A DNA stretch of 64,000 bases from Hyunsoonleella ulvae (GTDB lineage: Bacteria > Bacteroidota > Bacteroidia > Flavobacteriales > Flavobacteriaceae). Made by a program: the position numbers and the translations under genes. The stretch's first letter is position 1, and each line of letters begins with the position of its first letter. A model generated the notes under the pieces. That model was not told where the DNA came from and ran no database searches. It worked only from the letters and a program-made list of their open reading frames with translations. Below are positions 62,791-64,000 of the stretch, one piece after another. The DNA is taken from NCBI RefSeq assembly GCF_016827605.1, contig NZ_JAEPJQ010000005.1, positions 186,001-250,000 of the forward strand, in the 5' to 3' direction.

Positions 62791-63786
62791 ATGGAAGATT
62801 TTAAATACGCACCAAAAATCTTGATTAATGAGATAATTGATGATAATTATAATTCAATTTTTGAGTCTAGACCCGATGTTGAATACATAGCCTCAGTTCC
62901 AAAATCTATTGAAAACCCTAATGATTCTGAATATTTTATTGAAATTGGATTGGTTGATTCTTCCTCAGATTACATACCTGTAATCTGCAATGATGGAAGC
63001 TGTATTTTAAAAAATAAGAATTTAAAAATAGATAAAAAGCATCACACTCAACATAAATACGTTAATCACTTTAGCTTCCAATTTCATAATATCAAAGAAA
63101 GACCTTTGAAATATGGCGTCAACATAGCTAATCAATACTTAGGATACGGAACACTTGGTGCAATTGTTGAAGTATCATTCGGAAAAAGGAAATCTAAAAG
63201 TAAATTTATCTTATCTAATCATCATGTGCTCTGTGGGGCAAAATTTGTACCTGATAGATTTATAAGCCAACCACATCGGGGTTTTTCTATTGATGGGTAT
63301 CAACCAAGAGACATAATTGCTCAAGTTAAATATGGTCATATTGGAGACGAAGTAGATGTGGCATTTGCAAAATTATTTGATATAGACCATAGTCATGAAA
63401 TGTACATTTCTGGAGAAAAACCACCTGTTGGAATCGAACAGGATAAAAAGATCAAAGTTGGAGATAAAATATATAAAATTGGAGCTACTACTGGTAAAAC
63501 AACGGGAGTAATTAGATCAAAAAACGCTTATGTAAAAACTAGACCATATAAAACATCTGCAAAGAAGGTAATTTTTAAAAAACAGCTTCTTTTTGATGAT
63601 ATAAGTAAAAATGGTGATTCAGGTAGCTTAGTATTAAAGTCAGTAAACAATGATATAAAAGCTATAGGTTTATTAATGGGAGGAGATAATAAAAACTATT
63701 CCATTGCTAATCAAATGAGGTTTATATTTAACAATAAAAACCCTTATAAAAACTTGCCTGATATGAATTTTGTTAAATTTATTTAA
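62791..63786 (+). CDS. Trypsin-like serine peptidase
   Basis: The protein has 331 residues. The chymotrypsin-fold triad is visible: H145 in LSNHHVLCG, D189 in GDEVDVAFAKL and S277 in KNGDSGSLVL. No signal peptide is seen; the N-terminus (MEDFKYAPKILINEII) is soluble, so the enzyme should be cytoplasmic. The first ~100 residues form a separate beta-rich region. It is in an operon with a membrane protein (4-nt gap) and a third gene that starts 11 nt later. The operon carries the same upstream box as the 33268 gene. Confidence 0.88.
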   Translation: MEDFKYAPKILINEIIDDNYNSIFESRPDVEYIASVPKSIENPNDSEYFIEIGLVDSSSDYIPVICNDGSCILKNKNLKIDKKHHTQHKYVNHFSFQFHNIKERPLKYGVNIANQYLGYGTLGAIVEVSFGKRKSKSKFILSNHHVLCGAKFVPDRFISQPHRGFSIDGYQPRDIIAQVKYGHIGDEVDVAFAKLFDIDHSHEMYISGEKPPVGIEQDKKIKVGDKIYKIGATTGKTTGVIRSKNAYVKTRPYKTSAKKVIFKKQLLFDDISKNGDSGSLVLKSVNNDIKAIGLLMGGDNKNYSIANQMRFIFNNKNPYKNLPDMNFVKFI

Positions 63787-63797
63787 AACTAATTATT

Positions 63798-64000
63798 ATG
63801 AGTAGAAAAGTAGTAGAAATAGACAGACAGTCAACACTACCTATTGTATTGTTTACGAGAACCACAGACGCATTATTTAATATAATTGGAACTTTTAAAG
63901 GTTGGGATAATAAAAAAGAATATCCCTCAGACATTGAGTTGAATCTAATCAATATACCAGATGACAAATATTATCATATGTCTAAATGTAATTTTTGCAA
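63798..64000 (+). CDS. Unknown protein, N-terminal part
   Basis: ATG 63798 opens a frame that runs off the right edge: MSRKVVEIDRQSTLPIVLFT, later FKGWDNKKEYPSD and a Cys-x-x-x-Cys (SKCNFC). There is no signal peptide. It is the third gene of the protease operon (11-nt gap). No family is recognised from the 67 residues visible. Confidence 0.65.
   Translation, partial: MSRKVVEIDRQSTLPIVLFTRTTDALFNIIGTFKGWDNKKEYPSDIELNLINIPDDKYYHMSKCNFC

Overview
This 64 kb window is chromosomal DNA of a member of the Bacteroidota, almost certainly a marine-type Flavobacteriaceae. The evidence is low G+C, a SusC/SusD operon, several secreted proteins with type IX (Por) secretion C-terminal sorting tails, a menaquinone (men) gene cluster, no Shine-Dalgarno-type leaders, and many promoters with the Bacteroidota -7 box TAnnTTTG. 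No intact rRNA, tRNA, CRISPR array or transposase is visible.

Layout. 1-1730: end of a YfcH-like epimerase, crcB, and a membrane-anchored SRPBCC/GyrI-like protein. 2067-8609: four secreted surface proteins on the minus strand (LRR/propeller, YadA-like head plus H-type lectin, T9SS cargo) and a possible 46-codon gene. 8708-12832: three LuxR-type HTH regulators, two of them large membrane proteins (7TMR-DISM and TPR types). A degenerate tRNA-Arg fragment lies between them. 13111-17996: intradiol-like fold protein, lipoprotein, M23/LysM peptidase, a possible 42-aa membrane protein, and a DUF3857/transglutaminase protein. 18255-30208: a polysaccharide utilisation locus made of a DUF6377-type regulator, SusC, SusD, a SusE-like protein, two GH30 hydrolases and a secreted carbohydrate-binding protein; beta-glucan is the likely substrate class. 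30457-36706: SPFH lipoprotein, a small protein, a calpain-like protease, a probable outer-membrane protein, a glycine-zipper protein and a 624-aa protein of unknown role. 37112-39985: a large ELWxSDGT-repeat T9SS protein.

40000-44330 is the clearest accessory island. A 786-aa protein with a nucleoside-deoxyribosyltransferase-like N-terminus and a P-loop ATPase core, plus a 136-aa partner, is bracketed by about 400-nt gene-free repeats that can fold on themselves (attC-like in layout). This is the best candidate for an uncharacterised defence-type cassette. 44398-63786 returns to core genes: gcvT, glsA, an RmlD-like reductase, phhB, yebC, the menE-CPBP-menC-DUF2490-UPF0173-menA-menB run, ung, holA, an HSDR_N protein, a GT2, an OmpA-like lipoprotein, DUF4920, ilvE and a MazG-like protein. 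The window ends in a small-membrane-protein/trypsin-like protease operon that runs off the edge.

Two regulatory patterns stand out. A tandem GGGTGCA heptamer lies exactly 39-40 bp upstream of the -7 box of three transcription units (8671, 10419, 12139). A GGGTAT-containing box lies upstream of four accessory operons (32994, 33199, 36798, 62374), linking the calpain-like and trypsin-like protease loci 30 kb apart.
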